Shown: positions 1 through 10,058 of the stretch, one piece after another
Numbering within the stretch: position 1 is the stretch's first letter
Layout of the letters: the number at the start of each line of letters is the position of its first letter
From: Flammeovirgaceae bacterium SG7u.111
GTDB lineage: Bacteria > Bacteroidota > Bacteroidia > Cytophagales > Flammeovirgaceae
Length of the DNA: 64,000 bases
Assembly (NCBI GenBank): GCA_034044135.1
Contig: CP139021.1
Location: forward strand, 5,967,635 to 6,031,634
Direction: 5' to 3'
The notes under the pieces: generated by a model
Databases searched by the model: none
Seen by the model: the letters and a program-made list of their open reading frames with translations, nothing else
What the model was told of the DNA's origin: nothing
Made by a program: the position numbers and the translations under genes

Positions 1-1489
1 AGTAAAAAAATACCTTTCGGATGGTAAACTGACCGTAGTTGCCACTCCTTTCCCCAACTTTACTGCTTCGGGAGAGGGTGTAGACAGAAGCCAGCTCCCT
101 CCTCTTGGAAAGCCAGTTGCCGCTTCTTTCCCCGATATCCAAAAAGCTGAACTCAAAAATGGGATGAAGGTCGTATTGGCTCAACGAAAAGGAGTGCCTA
201 CAGTAGTAATGAATATGATGTTTGATGCAGGCTATGCTACCGACAAGGCTTCACAGGCAGGCTTGGCTTCCTTGGCTATGAATATGATGGACGAAGGAAC
301 TAGTGAAATGAATTCACTCCAAATCAATGAGAAGCTTCAGACGTTGGGAGCTTCGGTAAACACGTATTCTGACCTCGACAATTCGTACATTTCTATGAAC
401 ACATTGAAGCCATCGTTTGATGCCAGCCTCGATATTTATTCTCAGATCGTACTCTCTCCTGCTTTTCCGGAAGGAGAATTTGAGCGCCTCAAAAAAGAAC
501 AGCTTATCAATATTCAACGCCAAAAATCATCTCCTATCCAATTGGCCATCCGCGTGATGCCTAAGTTTTTGTATGGTGAAGGACATGCCTATAGCATGCC
601 ATTGCAGGGTTCTGGATACGAAAACACGGTTTCTTCGCTCACCAAAGCTGACATGGAAAACTTCTACAAAACATGGATAAAGCCAAATAATGCAACCGTA
701 GTTGTAGTTGGCGATATTGAAATGAGCGAGCTGAAATCGAAACTGGAAGAGCGATTTGGAAAATGGAAAAAGGGTGATGTACCTACCAAGAATATTCCTA
801 TGGTAAAAGCAACGAAGGGAAATACCTTATACCTAATGGACAGGCCCGAGTCGCAGCAGTCGGTGATTATTGCTGGCTACCTCACCAGCCCTTATGGCAA
901 AATAGATGAAATAGCCAAAGAATCGATGCTCAATGTGCTTGGTGGCGATTTTACCTCTAGGCTCAATATGAACTTAAGGGAGGACAAGCACTGGGCTTAT
1001 GGCGCAGGAGCTTTCGTAATAAATGCAAAAGGTCAGCGCCCTATGTTGGCTTATGCCCCTGTTCAGACGGATAAAACTAAGGAATCTGCCCAAGAGATTG
1101 TGAAAGAATTCAAGATGTTTGTGGGTGACAAGCCTATTACCAAAGAGGAGTTTGAAAAGACCCGTGGGAATACAATTCTCCAATTGCCTGGGCAATGGGA
1201 AACCAATGGTTCGGTAGCCAGCTCGCTCAATAACTATGTAAAATATAAGCTCAGCGACGATTATTATAAAACCTATGACCAAAAGGTAAGAAACTTGACG
1301 TTGGAAGAAGTCCAAAAACTAAGTAAGCAGGTAGTTCTGCCCGAAAACTTAAATTGGTTTGTGGTGGGCGATAAGGAAAAAATCCTTTCAAGCCTTGAGG
1401 AAGTCGGATTTGATGAGATTGTGATCCTAGACGGAGATGGCAATCCTATTCAGCCCGAAGCGGTGAAGATGAAAAGTGAGGGCAAATAA
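1..1489 (+). CDS. M16-family zinc peptidase, C-terminal half (5' end outside window)
   Basis: The reading frame is already open at base 2, so the gene starts before the window. The visible part begins with a linker and then a full M16 fold repeat (from about base 164). The place where an active M16 unit carries HxxEH reads GLASLAMNMMDEGT, so the metal-binding histidines and glutamate are absent. This is the inactive, substrate-cradling half that normally follows an active half in tandem pitrilysin-type proteases. The phrase RLNMNLREDKHWAYGAGA matches the conserved R/Y region of the inactive domain. The protein is probably exported to the periplasm or envelope, but its signal peptide lies outside the window. 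It ends 75 bp before porU, which runs the other way, with a shared terminator between them. Confidence 0.88.
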   Translation, partial: VKKYLSDGKLTVVATPFPNFTASGEGVDRSQLPPLGKPVAASFPDIQKAELKNGMKVVLAQRKGVPTVVMNMMFDAGYATDKASQAGLASLAMNMMDEGTSEMNSLQINEKLQTLGASVNTYSDLDNSYISMNTLKPSFDASLDIYSQIVLSPAFPEGEFERLKKEQLINIQRQKSSPIQLAIRVMPKFLYGEGHAYSMPLQGSGYENTVSSLTKADMENFYKTWIKPNNATVVVVGDIEMSELKSKLEERFGKWKKGDVPTKNIPMVKATKGNTLYLMDRPESQQSVIIAGYLTSPYGKIDEIAKESMLNVLGGDFTSRLNMNLREDKHWAYGAGAFVINAKGQRPMLAYAPVQTDKTKESAQEIVKEFKMFVGDKPITKEEFEKTRGNTILQLPGQWETNGSVASSLNNYVKYKLSDDYYKTYDQKVRNLTLEEVQKLSKQVVLPENLNWFVVGDKEKILSSLEEVGFDEIVILDGDGNPIQPEAVKMKSEGK

Positions 1490-1510
1490 CCCTAACTGGA
1501 AACAGAAAAA

Positions 1511-1538
1511 AGGCTGTACTTCCATGGAAGTACAGCCT
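1511..1538. terminator. Bidirectional intrinsic terminator between M16 gene and porU
   Basis: A perfect 14-bp inverted repeat without a loop (1511-1524 / 1525-1538) is flanked by A5 on the left and T-rich sequence on the right. It can therefore end transcription of the M16 gene on the plus strand and of porU on the minus strand. Confidence 0.85.
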
Positions 1539-1563
1539 TTTTAAATTTATACTTTTCTATTTC

Positions 1564-4500
1564 TTACTTCATCAAATACATCTTGCCAAAACCTTCTTTG
1601 AAATACTTATCGCCCGAAGTTTCTCTATGGTCCATTTGCTGGCCATTCATTTGGGTTATCACTCGGTAAAGATAAACGCCATTGGCAAGCTGGTCGCCAT
1701 ATTCGTCTTTCCCATCCCAAGCATATTGCGTCATGTTGTTTCCTATCCGAAGCGCCCCAATTTCATCTTGGGTTATTTCCCGCACTACCCTACCAGAAAC
1801 AGTCATAATCTGGATTTTCAACTCATCTGGAATTTCCGTTCCCGTAAGGGTAAACACAAACCGGACATTGTCGGAAAATGGGTTTGGATAAGGATAAAAA
1901 TGGGTGATTTTCGATTCGGTTATCACCTCAAAACTAACTTTATAAGGTTTTACTCCAGCCTTGTTCCCAATCACATCAGCTCCTTGTACCATAAAGGTAT
2001 AATTCCCATCCGTGAGCTGATCGGGCTGGTAATACACTTGGAAATCATTTTCCCCTACCTGCGACCAATTTATCGTAGGGTCGGAAAAAGGAATTCGAAT
2101 AAGCTCGCAGCTGTCGCAGGTGGTCATAAACAAGTCGACCCCAAGCGTATCTTCTCGCACCAAGTACTTATTTTCATCTTTCAGGCTCACGGTGATCATA
2201 GGGGAAGGTGAAACAATATCCCCATTCATGATATGTTGCCCATCAAAAACTACATCGAGCACCGGATTGGTACTATCCCGACCGACTTGGTAGAAGGACT
2301 CCAAGATATTATTTTCATACACCTGTTCAGCCTGCACCCTAGGGTTGACATAAATATTCAACTTATTTTGCCCCACCCACTCTCGCGTATCAAGCTCCAC
2401 GGAAAACTTTAAGGAATCAAATGCTGCTAGGCTATTTAGCGTATCGTAGAAAGTTGATTGCTTATTTGTCGTCTGATTTTGGAGCGTGTACCTGATAATG
2501 AGCGAATCGGAAAAAGTTGAGCCAGTCACATTCTTAAATGTATAGCTAAACCTTGTAGTATCTCCTTCCTCATAATAAGGAATTTGGTCAGTTGGCGCAT
2601 TATCAGCATAATACAAAACCCCTTCGGGCACTTGCTCAAAAATCACTTTCCAGTCATAAAGCTGCACCGGAGTTTTATTTACAGAATCTTCCGTATTGGC
2701 TACCAACTTCAAATAAGGATATTGGGCAGCATCTATAAAACCGATCTCAGTTAGCCCTTCATCCACATCTGAAAGCAAAATTTGCTCTATACCCTGCTGG
2801 TTTACACCCACCAAATCAACTTGCCACTTATCGTGGTTCTCCTCTTCTTTACTCACCAAATACAATTGGTCCCATTGCTTAGATGGACCTATCCTTGGTG
2901 TGGCTATATCGCCCGAACTTGCTTCCAAGTTTAGGTTAAATGTGTGCTCAATTTTTTGGGCATTGGAAGGAGTCCCGGAAGTATAGCGCGGCAAAAATTC
3001 TTGAGCAGTGCCTGGAGCTGCACCTTTCACACCCAAAGCAATGTATGGATCGCCATTATTGATAACATTTCTTAGATTATTTCCATCTATGCCAACCATT
3101 TCTAGCGCTTCCAAGTGCCGGTCTCTCAGGTTAGAAAAGTTATACTGACCCGAAGTAATAAACACCACATAATCACCTTCGTTCATTGTGTTTAAAAAGA
3201 TATGAAACACTTCAGAATAGACAAAGTCTTTTCCATTTGCGGAGGAACTATTTCTCAAGAAAGCAGCAAAACCTGGCTCTCCAAAGCCACAAGAATAGAA
3301 CTGGATATCGCCCATTTCTCCAGGAGGATCATAGCTTGGCAATGGATAAGGCAAACCTGTTTCCTTATTTATAAACATCATAATGAGTCTGTTGCGGGCG
3401 CATTCTCCGTTCACCACCACTTCAAAATCGTTGAGCTTTATGTAATGATCTTGCCAATCTGTCACCGCTCCTCCTACTGATTTCACCTCAAGTTTTAAGT
3501 TCGTTTTCACAAACCCCCACTCCCTGTCTCCAAAAGCTTCTAGCTTATTCAATTTGTTTTTATCAAACTGAGCAGCCTTGGTTTGTGACCAACCATTCGG
3601 TCCTTCGTTGATAAACGTAAACGAGCTTTCTGTCCAAAGGGAATCCTCTGCATTGCTGATGTCAGAGTAGCGGGTCCTCCAATAGAAAACCGTACTATCG
3701 GCAATATTATTCTCTCCTGGCAGTGCCGTTGCCCATTCGGGAGTTAAGCCTGCAAAAACACTCGTTTCTGTTAATAAAGGGCTATTAAAATTCGAGCTTG
3801 TATCCACTTGGAACGTATAAAAGCGATCTGGGCTAAGCGGATCTGCATTTTGTGCCAAAAACTCAATATTTTTTCTGCCTACTATGCTAAAAGGACTTGG
3901 AGTCAGGATGATCATGTTATTTTTGGGCAAGAACAAATTGAGCATTGCCGTATTGTTATTTTCATCCATTTCGTCCACGGCATTAGAGGCATCTATGCTT
4001 ACCTGAAAAAGATTGTTCCCTCCTGAAATCAATTTTTCCTCTTCAGATACACGTACAGTATAATACAGCGTGTCGCGATAGACTACCGCACTATACGTTT
4101 GAGGGTCATATACTTTAGTAGAACCATCGCTGAATGTACGGCTCACCGAAACTGTAAAATCATTCCCATCGGTAATACCAAGATTGGTCACACTTATTCC
4201 CAACTGAATAGAATCTGACTGAGCCGATAGCTTTTCCTCTATATCAAAACTTTTGGCAAAAACACTGCTTTCATCCACCATATAATCAGGAAGGTAGGAA
4301 GGAAAAAGCCTTACTGCCGGATCGCCCTGAAGCAAAAATTGCTGTGCATTTGCCTCTGCCAACTCACTACTGGAATATTTCGCTCTATATGCTTTAATAG
4401 CTTGTTGCATAATGACCCCAACAGGTTTGTCCACCAAGGCCTTATTGGCAAAAGCTGCTTGATAAAAATAGTTTGTATAATTGAATTGCACACTAGCAAA

Positions 4501-6648
4501 ACCCAAATAAACATGGGCAATGTACCCAATAGCGCCTTTATCGGGAGTCAAAATCCAGTCTTCTCCCAATGAACGGCTTGTTGTAAAAACATTCCCAGAG
4601 TTACAGCCATTCAAAAACATAAAGGGGTACTTTCCTTGGTTTTTAAAACCTAAAACAGAATTGCTACAATACCCGATTTCAATATCGGTGGTACTGGTAC
4701 TTGAATGACCAATGAACGTCATCAGCCCAACACCATCGTTAACCTCCTGGGTCACATCTATAAATTCAACATTTTCAGTGGTAGCTTTTACGATATGCTT
4801 TACCTTTGCCCCCCAATAATCACCTATTATTATATCTTCAAGGCTATCCATGTAGCCTTTTAGCTCTTCATGTTCTTCTATACTTATGCCTCCACTCAAG
4901 TGCAATACATTTTTCTTCCACATCCCAAAGTTTTCCGGAAGCTCATACTCAATTACCTTGTTGAGGTAAGAGGCAAGTTGAGTTGCATTAATGGCTGAAA
5001 TCCTACCTGTTGGAATAGCGGGTTCGTCCCCTACTGAACCTTTTAGACCCGAAGAATAAGCATTATCAGAACCGGGAAAACCATATGGAGGGATGAGACT
5101 TTGGTACGACCAAGCTTCGCTACTAGGCTTATATCGCTCATATTGTTGAGTCAGCTCTAACCCTTTCCCTGCAATAAGCAAGAATTTCGGCTTGCCATTT
5201 TGCAAAGTATAATCAGCAAATCTTCTTATAGCCAATGGATTGACTTCGCCATATGTAAATTGATTGTAAATATTATTTATATCGACTGCTGTAGCCTCAT
5301 AGCTTCCACCTTGCTCCGAAGATCGGTATGCAGCATAATCGAAGGGGACATTTTCATAATCGCCTGAGGATCCTGACACATTGGGGTGGTAAATAATGTA
5401 ATAATCGAACTGTTCCGGTCGAATAGGAGACATATCCGCCTTACTGATACTATTCACCGATTTTGTAGCCGTTTCCAAAGCTAACTTTCCATTAGCGGAA
5501 GAGAAACCGGGAAAAGCCAGAGTGAGTTGTTTGGAAGCATCATCGTAGTCACTTACTAAGGATCTTATGGAATAAATATCTGTGATATCCCAAGCTCGGG
5601 TATCAGGCAATACATTATCAATTTCCAACCTCACATTCGCTTCGCTTTGGGGCAAAATGGTAAGTGCTTTTCTAGCAGCTTCGCCAGCATCTGTGAGTTG
5701 CGGATAAGTTAATTTAATGTAGGAAAGTGATACTATTTCATTGAGAGATGTAACTTGACTGATTTGATAGCTGATAAACACACTATCGGCATCCGTAGGT
5801 AAATCGTCGTGCCTGAGGTCTACCGAGAACAAACCATTTTCATATTGACTAAAATTAATAAAGCCCACACTTCTTTGGTTCGCAGGGTCTACCCCTACCA
5901 ATATTTCTACAACATGTGGGGTATTTGATCTTCCCGTCATATTTACCTCCAAGTGTGGCACTACACCTGATGTAGTATAATTATCCAAATAAAACACATT
6001 GTTTTCTTTGTAGCTTCCTCCTCTGTACTGTCCAGTATACCCTTTTCCCTGGGTAAAAGTGGAAAGCAATGCTCCTTGATTTTGAATAGACTGGATAAAG
6101 GTAGGATACAAAGGTCCTCCACTAAAATTATTAGACCAGTGATAAACCCTCTCTTGCAAATGGTAAGGAACAATGGTAAGCCCAGTTGGGTCTTGATTTA
6201 TCTCTTCTATCCTTTTTCCCTCGCTTTCATCGAGCGAATACGTTAAGAAATAAAAACTTTCATCACTATAAAGATTATAAAATGGGTTTGTTTGTCCATT
6301 TTCATCTTCATACATGAATTTATCTGTAGTACCATCGTTTTTCTGGCCGTAAAATTCGATATAATCGCTCTCATTGAAAATACCATCAGCTTGCCCACTT
6401 ACCACTATCGCCATTTCCTTTCCTCTGTGAAAAAGCTGTATGTTCTTCGGGTTGATGGTGGATATAGGAAAACCTGCATTGTCCAGTTCGGTATAAGTGA
6501 GGCGGTAAATTCCATCTTGCTTCACGCCAACTTTAAAATAGTCTTGGCTAAAATTTATCCAACTGTTAAAATCTTGTGCAAATAAGCTACTTGAGATAAG
6601 TAGTAATAACCAAGCCAAGTGCTTCTTTTTATTCCTGTTCATACTCAA
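1564..6648 (-). CDS. porU: Type IX secretion system sortase PorU
   Basis: Cell-surface C25 (gingipain-type) cysteine transpeptidase of the type IX secretion system. It removes the C-terminal signal domain of cargo proteins and links them to surface lipopolysaccharide. The 1694-residue product has a signal peptide (about 1-24), a large N-terminal region, and the C25 catalytic core with His648 in the motif GHSS and Cys682 in NGCNSG. The 34-residue distance between them fits the family. CARDB-like beta domains follow, and the C-terminus (about 1580-1694) is a Por-secretion type domain with the FYPYPNPF and NGVYLYR motifs, as expected because PorU itself keeps its CTD. Its start overlaps the end of porV by 20 bp, so the two are co-transcribed. 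The length is longer than P. gingivalis PorU but typical of environmental Bacteroidota. Confidence 0.93.
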   Translation of the reverse strand: MSMNRNKKKHLAWLLLLISSSLFAQDFNSWINFSQDYFKVGVKQDGIYRLTYTELDNAGFPISTINPKNIQLFHRGKEMAIVVSGQADGIFNESDYIEFYGQKNDGTTDKFMYEDENGQTNPFYNLYSDESFYFLTYSLDESEGKRIEEINQDPTGLTIVPYHLQERVYHWSNNFSGGPLYPTFIQSIQNQGALLSTFTQGKGYTGQYRGGSYKENNVFYLDNYTTSGVVPHLEVNMTGRSNTPHVVEILVGVDPANQRSVGFINFSQYENGLFSVDLRHDDLPTDADSVFISYQISQVTSLNEIVSLSYIKLTYPQLTDAGEAARKALTILPQSEANVRLEIDNVLPDTRAWDITDIYSIRSLVSDYDDASKQLTLAFPGFSSANGKLALETATKSVNSISKADMSPIRPEQFDYYIIYHPNVSGSSGDYENVPFDYAAYRSSEQGGSYEATAVDINNIYNQFTYGEVNPLAIRRFADYTLQNGKPKFLLIAGKGLELTQQYERYKPSSEAWSYQSLIPPYGFPGSDNAYSSGLKGSVGDEPAIPTGRISAINATQLASYLNKVIEYELPENFGMWKKNVLHLSGGISIEEHEELKGYMDSLEDIIIGDYWGAKVKHIVKATTENVEFIDVTQEVNDGVGLMTFIGHSSTSTTDIEIGYCSNSVLGFKNQGKYPFMFLNGCNSGNVFTTSRSLGEDWILTPDKGAIGYIAHVYLGFASVQFNYTNYFYQAAFANKALVDKPVGVIMQQAIKAYRAKYSSSELAEANAQQFLLQGDPAVRLFPSYLPDYMVDESSVFAKSFDIEEKLSAQSDSIQLGISVTNLGITDGNDFTVSVSRTFSDGSTKVYDPQTYSAVVYRDTLYYTVRVSEEEKLISGGNNLFQVSIDASNAVDEMDENNNTAMLNLFLPKNNMIILTPSPFSIVGRKNIEFLAQNADPLSPDRFYTFQVDTSSNFNSPLLTETSVFAGLTPEWATALPGENNIADSTVFYWRTRYSDISNAEDSLWTESSFTFINEGPNGWSQTKAAQFDKNKLNKLEAFGDREWGFVKTNLKLEVKSVGGAVTDWQDHYIKLNDFEVVVNGECARNRLIMMFINKETGLPYPLPSYDPPGEMGDIQFYSCGFGEPGFAAFLRNSSSANGKDFVYSEVFHIFLNTMNEGDYVVFITSGQYNFSNLRDRHLEALEMVGIDGNNLRNVINNGDPYIALGVKGAAPGTAQEFLPRYTSGTPSNAQKIEHTFNLNLEASSGDIATPRIGPSKQWDQLYLVSKEEENHDKWQVDLVGVNQQGIEQILLSDVDEGLTEIGFIDAAQYPYLKLVANTEDSVNKTPVQLYDWKVIFEQVPEGVLYYADNAPTDQIPYYEEGDTTRFSYTFKNVTGSTFSDSLIIRYTLQNQTTNKQSTFYDTLNSLAAFDSLKFSVELDTREWVGQNKLNIYVNPRVQAEQVYENNILESFYQVGRDSTNPVLDVVFDGQHIMNGDIVSPSPMITVSLKDENKYLVREDTLGVDLFMTTCDSCELIRIPFSDPTINWSQVGENDFQVYYQPDQLTDGNYTFMVQGADVIGNKAGVKPYKVSFEVITESKITHFYPYPNPFSDNVRFVFTLTGTEIPDELKIQIMTVSGRVVREITQDEIGALRIGNNMTQYAWDGKDEYGDQLANGVYLYRVITQMNGQQMDHRETSGDKYFKEGFGKMYLMK

Positions 6649-7786
6649 ATCTTGGTTTTGTAAATTTAGATTTACCCATTCCTAGTTTGATGGAAAAAAC
6701 ATGTGAATATAATGCCTCAGAAGAATCACCAATGTCGGTGAGGGCATAATCTATCACAAAATTTTTGAGGCGAATTCCCACCCCAAAGTTTGGCTGAAAA
6801 GTCATGTAGGTAGTGCCATCAAAGTTTTTGATTTCTTGGAACTGCCCTACTCCCCCTCTTAGGTAAACAAGTTGCTGGTAGTCAAGTTCCAGCCCTACAT
6901 GCGGGTCGAGCGAAAAGGCATCGGTTTTTAGCACTGTATTCCGCTTTCCATCAAGGGTCATGTCAAACTCAGCAGCAAGCAATGCCCCAAATTTATTTTT
7001 GATGCGGACCGAATAAGCAACTCCACCTAAGATTCTCGGCAAGGTTACTTCCACCGAGTTGTTGGGGATTGTATTTCCTGTTTGAGAAAAAATCTCGTAG
7101 AATGTATCGGGGTTGTAGTTCCAAGTGTTGTAGGTCCCTGTTACATCACGAGCAGCCAAACCAAAATGCCAATTTTTCCTGTCCAGTTGTGCGCCTATGT
7201 CTATTCCAAACCCCCAGGCATTGGCAAATATCCCTACCGAACGATGAATCACTTTGAAATTAGCCCCCAGCTTCAAGCCCTTTACAAGCAGCGAACGCCT
7301 TGCATAAGAAAACATAAAAGCATAATCGGCAGCGGAAAATGAGCGGATGTTATCATAATTGAGTGAGCCGTTGGCATCGAACAAAAAGCGGGTGTCGGGG
7401 ATATCATCTACCGCAAAGCGGATGAGCGTGACACCAATATGGCTTCTTTTATCTACTGGAGTGGCAAAACCTACGTAGTCATAGTTAGCAATTCCAGCAA
7501 AATAGGAAGCATGCATTGCCGAAACGCTATACTTCTCTTTGATGTTTAGCAACCCCGCCGGGTTCCAGTACCCTGCCGTGGCGTCGTCTACTATAGAAAC
7601 TTGGCTGTTGGACATTGCCATGCCCCTAGCTCCTACACCTATCGCCAAAAACTCATTACTGTATTTTGGAGTTTGTTGAGCAACCGCTATTTGAACTCCT
7701 AATAGCATGAACATGAAACATGTAAAGCTGATGCGAAGTTGTTTTTTTAGCCCCTGATTAAACAGATTGGATATTTCGATATTCAT
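6629..7786 (-). CDS. porV: Type IX secretion system outer-membrane protein PorV
   Basis: FadL-like outer-membrane beta-barrel (385 residues). It takes folded cargo from the SprA translocon and delivers it to PorU, its partner in the attachment complex. The first ~36 residues form a signal peptide ending near VAQQ. The mature start, with EFLAIGVGARGMAMS and the following ATAGYWNPAGL, is the hallmark of PorV/LptO. It is the first gene of a two-gene operon with porU, overlapping it by 20 bp. The start codon at 7786 leaves about ten residues before the hydrophobic segment; the exact start among nearby codons is less certain than the identity. Confidence 0.93.
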   Translation of the reverse strand: MNIEISNLFNQGLKKQLRISFTCFMFMLLGVQIAVAQQTPKYSNEFLAIGVGARGMAMSNSQVSIVDDATAGYWNPAGLLNIKEKYSVSAMHASYFAGIANYDYVGFATPVDKRSHIGVTLIRFAVDDIPDTRFLFDANGSLNYDNIRSFSAADYAFMFSYARRSLLVKGLKLGANFKVIHRSVGIFANAWGFGIDIGAQLDRKNWHFGLAARDVTGTYNTWNYNPDTFYEIFSQTGNTIPNNSVEVTLPRILGGVAYSVRIKNKFGALLAAEFDMTLDGKRNTVLKTDAFSLDPHVGLELDYQQLVYLRGGVGQFQEIKNFDGTTYMTFQPNFGVGIRLKNFVIDYALTDIGDSSEALYSHVFSIKLGMGKSKFTKPRFEYEQE

Positions 7787-8287
7787 AAACTGTTCCCTGA
7801 TGTACAGACCGATTTTACGAGATTTTTTTTACCAAACAATAAATTTGCTAGACAAACAATGTATTAAAACAGCATTCCCCATACAAAACGTATAAAAGAG
7901 AATAGATATATCAAGTTGGTAGAGTGTGTGTAAGTCCTTGTTTGTCAGGTAGGTTTTTTCCTAATTCCAAAACCTTGGAGGTAGTTATTCAGATTACTAA
8001 TTCTATTTAGAGACCTATCCAGATCAGCTTTTTTCTTAACGGCATTTTCCTTACTTCCGTACTTTGGCAGCAAGGTGTTTATGGTAAAAAATAAAGAATG
8101 AATTAGAAGTATCTAAGGTTATGAGAGTAGGATATTTGATAGTATGCCGAATGCGAAGGTACAAAGTAATCGGCTAAAATTGTAAAACAAAATCTCCATA
8201 GAAAATGAGTTGGATAGAAGCATTCGCATTTTCTACAAAAACAACAGCCTTGCCAATGAGATAGTTAGGAACCATGTACATACAAAA
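7787..8287. other. Intergenic region upstream of porV
   Basis: About 500 bp with no complete gene. It must contain the porV promoter, but no box matching TAnnTTTG with correct spacing was found. On the minus strand, 8112-7945 is an open stretch of 55 codons without an ATG and with protein-like composition, ending in TGA. It may be the decayed 3' end of a gene. Confidence 0.5.
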
Positions 8288-8317
8288 AAAGCGTGCTCAA
8301 AAAAATGAGCACGCTTT
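8288..8317 (-). terminator. Intrinsic terminator of the SusCD locus
   Basis: A 12-bp perfect stem (8288-8299 / 8306-8317) with a 6-nt loop. Read on the minus strand it is followed by a run of seven T. It lies about 80 bp beyond the stop codon of the last gene of the susC-susD-lipoprotein operon. Confidence 0.88.
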
Positions 8318-8394
8318 ATCATTCATATATTCCAAATAGTTTTTGACTTACCTGTTTAGCAAAAAAGCTAAACCTAACCTGCAAACCTTTAATA

Positions 8395-10029
8395 TTATAA
8401 CCCTATTCTCCAGCGAGGATCACCGCTATCGCCTTTGCCGGCAAAACTCTGATCTTTAAAATTAAAATCAACACCTTCGTAAGGTGACTCCCAAAGGTCA
8501 GCCGCACCACCAGAATAAAGGAAATTAGGGAATCCAGGGATTTCACTTCCAGAAAAAGAAAAATCAGAAGTAGTATATGTATTGATAACATTAAAATTAG
8601 TATTGGCCAACCCCTGAAACCCAGCCACTGCATAATCAGGCTCGCCATCTTTATTCCAGCCATGTCCCCAGATTGTATTCTGGATTGTAATACCATTTAC
8701 TACATCATTTTCACCATCTGAACCTCTCCACCTGAAAATCTGGCGACCTTTCTCTGGAGTTTCGCTGATAGTACACCCATCAATTAACACAGAGTTTGTA
8801 TTCGATCTACTTATTAAGAAATAAATCACTTTGCTGAAAGTCGAGTTCGTGAAGGAAATATCACCTGCTTCCCAGCTATCTTTATCCACAGCCAATACAC
8901 CATAACCATTGATACTATCAACAACACAATCGTTAATAGTGAATTTACCAAGCGTACCTACTCCGCCTTTTATACGAGCGATACCTCTTAATGACCTGAT
9001 TTGACATCCTTCATATTTGATTTCGCCAACTGTACCACTCTTATCTATGTTGAAGATATAGTTGCCTCCAAAGTCACCTGAGAAAGCTACATCTATAAAT
9101 ACTAAAGAATCTATAGTACTGCCTTCAACAATATTAAAGTTTGATCCACAATCGATCAATGGCAATGCAGGAGTAAAGCTATATCCACTTCTGATCATCA
9201 CTGATTTGTCAAACGCATGCCCATTAGCATTATAAGTCCTTCCTCCTTCTAATAGTACAACGCTACCGCTTTCAATAGATGGGAGTGTGTCGGAAAGAAT
9301 ATCAGGGTTGTCAATTCCAACGAGGTCAACTACCTTATCACCAAAATCAAGCCCCTCTTTGGTCTCGTAAACCTCCCAGCCTCTTACTTTCTCGTCACTA
9401 TAAATAGCTAGTTGATATTGGCTCAAGGGATCCAATCCTGAAACAATTTTTTCCTCAGCAGCTCTTTCAGCATCACTCACTGTAAATTCTGCTAAAGGGT
9501 TCTCCAAACGTAAATCATCAATGGCAAAAACTTTCACAGTTGTAACAGGCGCTCCCACAGTTGACCAGAATACTCTAGCTCTTGTATCGGTAACATCGAA
9601 GAATGTTGGTGCCATCATGTTAGATGGGAACTTTTGAGTACGAACATTTCCCAAATCAGATACCTTGCTATCAAAATCAGCCACATCGGCATGTGCAGTA
9701 GCCTGTACTTGATAAATAGTATACCACAACAGCTCTTCACCTACTATTGACTCATCTATGATCACAAAGTTTGTATCTGACTCAAATGTGTAATCCACCG
9801 TTTGAAACGTATCACGACTTACAGTAATGGTGTAAGATGTAGCTTCCTTCATATTGCCCATGTTTACAATGATTGTGTTTTCTTCAGAAAACAACTCCTC
9901 GTTTAGCACAGGTCTGAATAACCTTGTTCTTGGAAAAACTTCCTCGTCTTCTTTACATGATATAAAGACCACGAAGCTTGAGAACACTATTAAAAATATA
10001 GAGTATATATTAATTTTTTTCTTTTTCAT
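8395..10029 (-). CDS. SusCD-associated surface lipoprotein with Fn3-like and beta-helix domains
   Basis: A 544-residue lipoprotein with signal peptide and lipobox FISC (Cys25), so probably anchored in the outer membrane. Residues about 35-225 look like two fibronectin-III-like sandwiches, and the rest is a repetitive right-handed beta-helix (repeated short strands ending in small residues). This resembles the DUF4957/DUF5123 proteins encoded next to SusCD pairs, often in pectin- or uronate-related loci. No catalytic motif of a polysaccharide lyase could be picked out, so binding of glycan is more likely than cleavage, though a lyase role cannot be excluded. It follows susD by 29 bp and is the last gene of the operon before a strong terminator. 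Confidence 0.78.
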   Translation of the reverse strand: MKKKKINIYSIFLIVFSSFVVFISCKEDEEVFPRTRLFRPVLNEELFSEENTIIVNMGNMKEATSYTITVSRDTFQTVDYTFESDTNFVIIDESIVGEELLWYTIYQVQATAHADVADFDSKVSDLGNVRTQKFPSNMMAPTFFDVTDTRARVFWSTVGAPVTTVKVFAIDDLRLENPLAEFTVSDAERAAEEKIVSGLDPLSQYQLAIYSDEKVRGWEVYETKEGLDFGDKVVDLVGIDNPDILSDTLPSIESGSVVLLEGGRTYNANGHAFDKSVMIRSGYSFTPALPLIDCGSNFNIVEGSTIDSLVFIDVAFSGDFGGNYIFNIDKSGTVGEIKYEGCQIRSLRGIARIKGGVGTLGKFTINDCVVDSINGYGVLAVDKDSWEAGDISFTNSTFSKVIYFLISRSNTNSVLIDGCTISETPEKGRQIFRWRGSDGENDVVNGITIQNTIWGHGWNKDGEPDYAVAGFQGLANTNFNVINTYTTSDFSFSGSEIPGFPNFLYSGGAADLWESPYEGVDFNFKDQSFAGKGDSGDPRWRIGL

Positions 10030-10058
10030 AACATTACAAATTAGATGTAAAAATCAGC

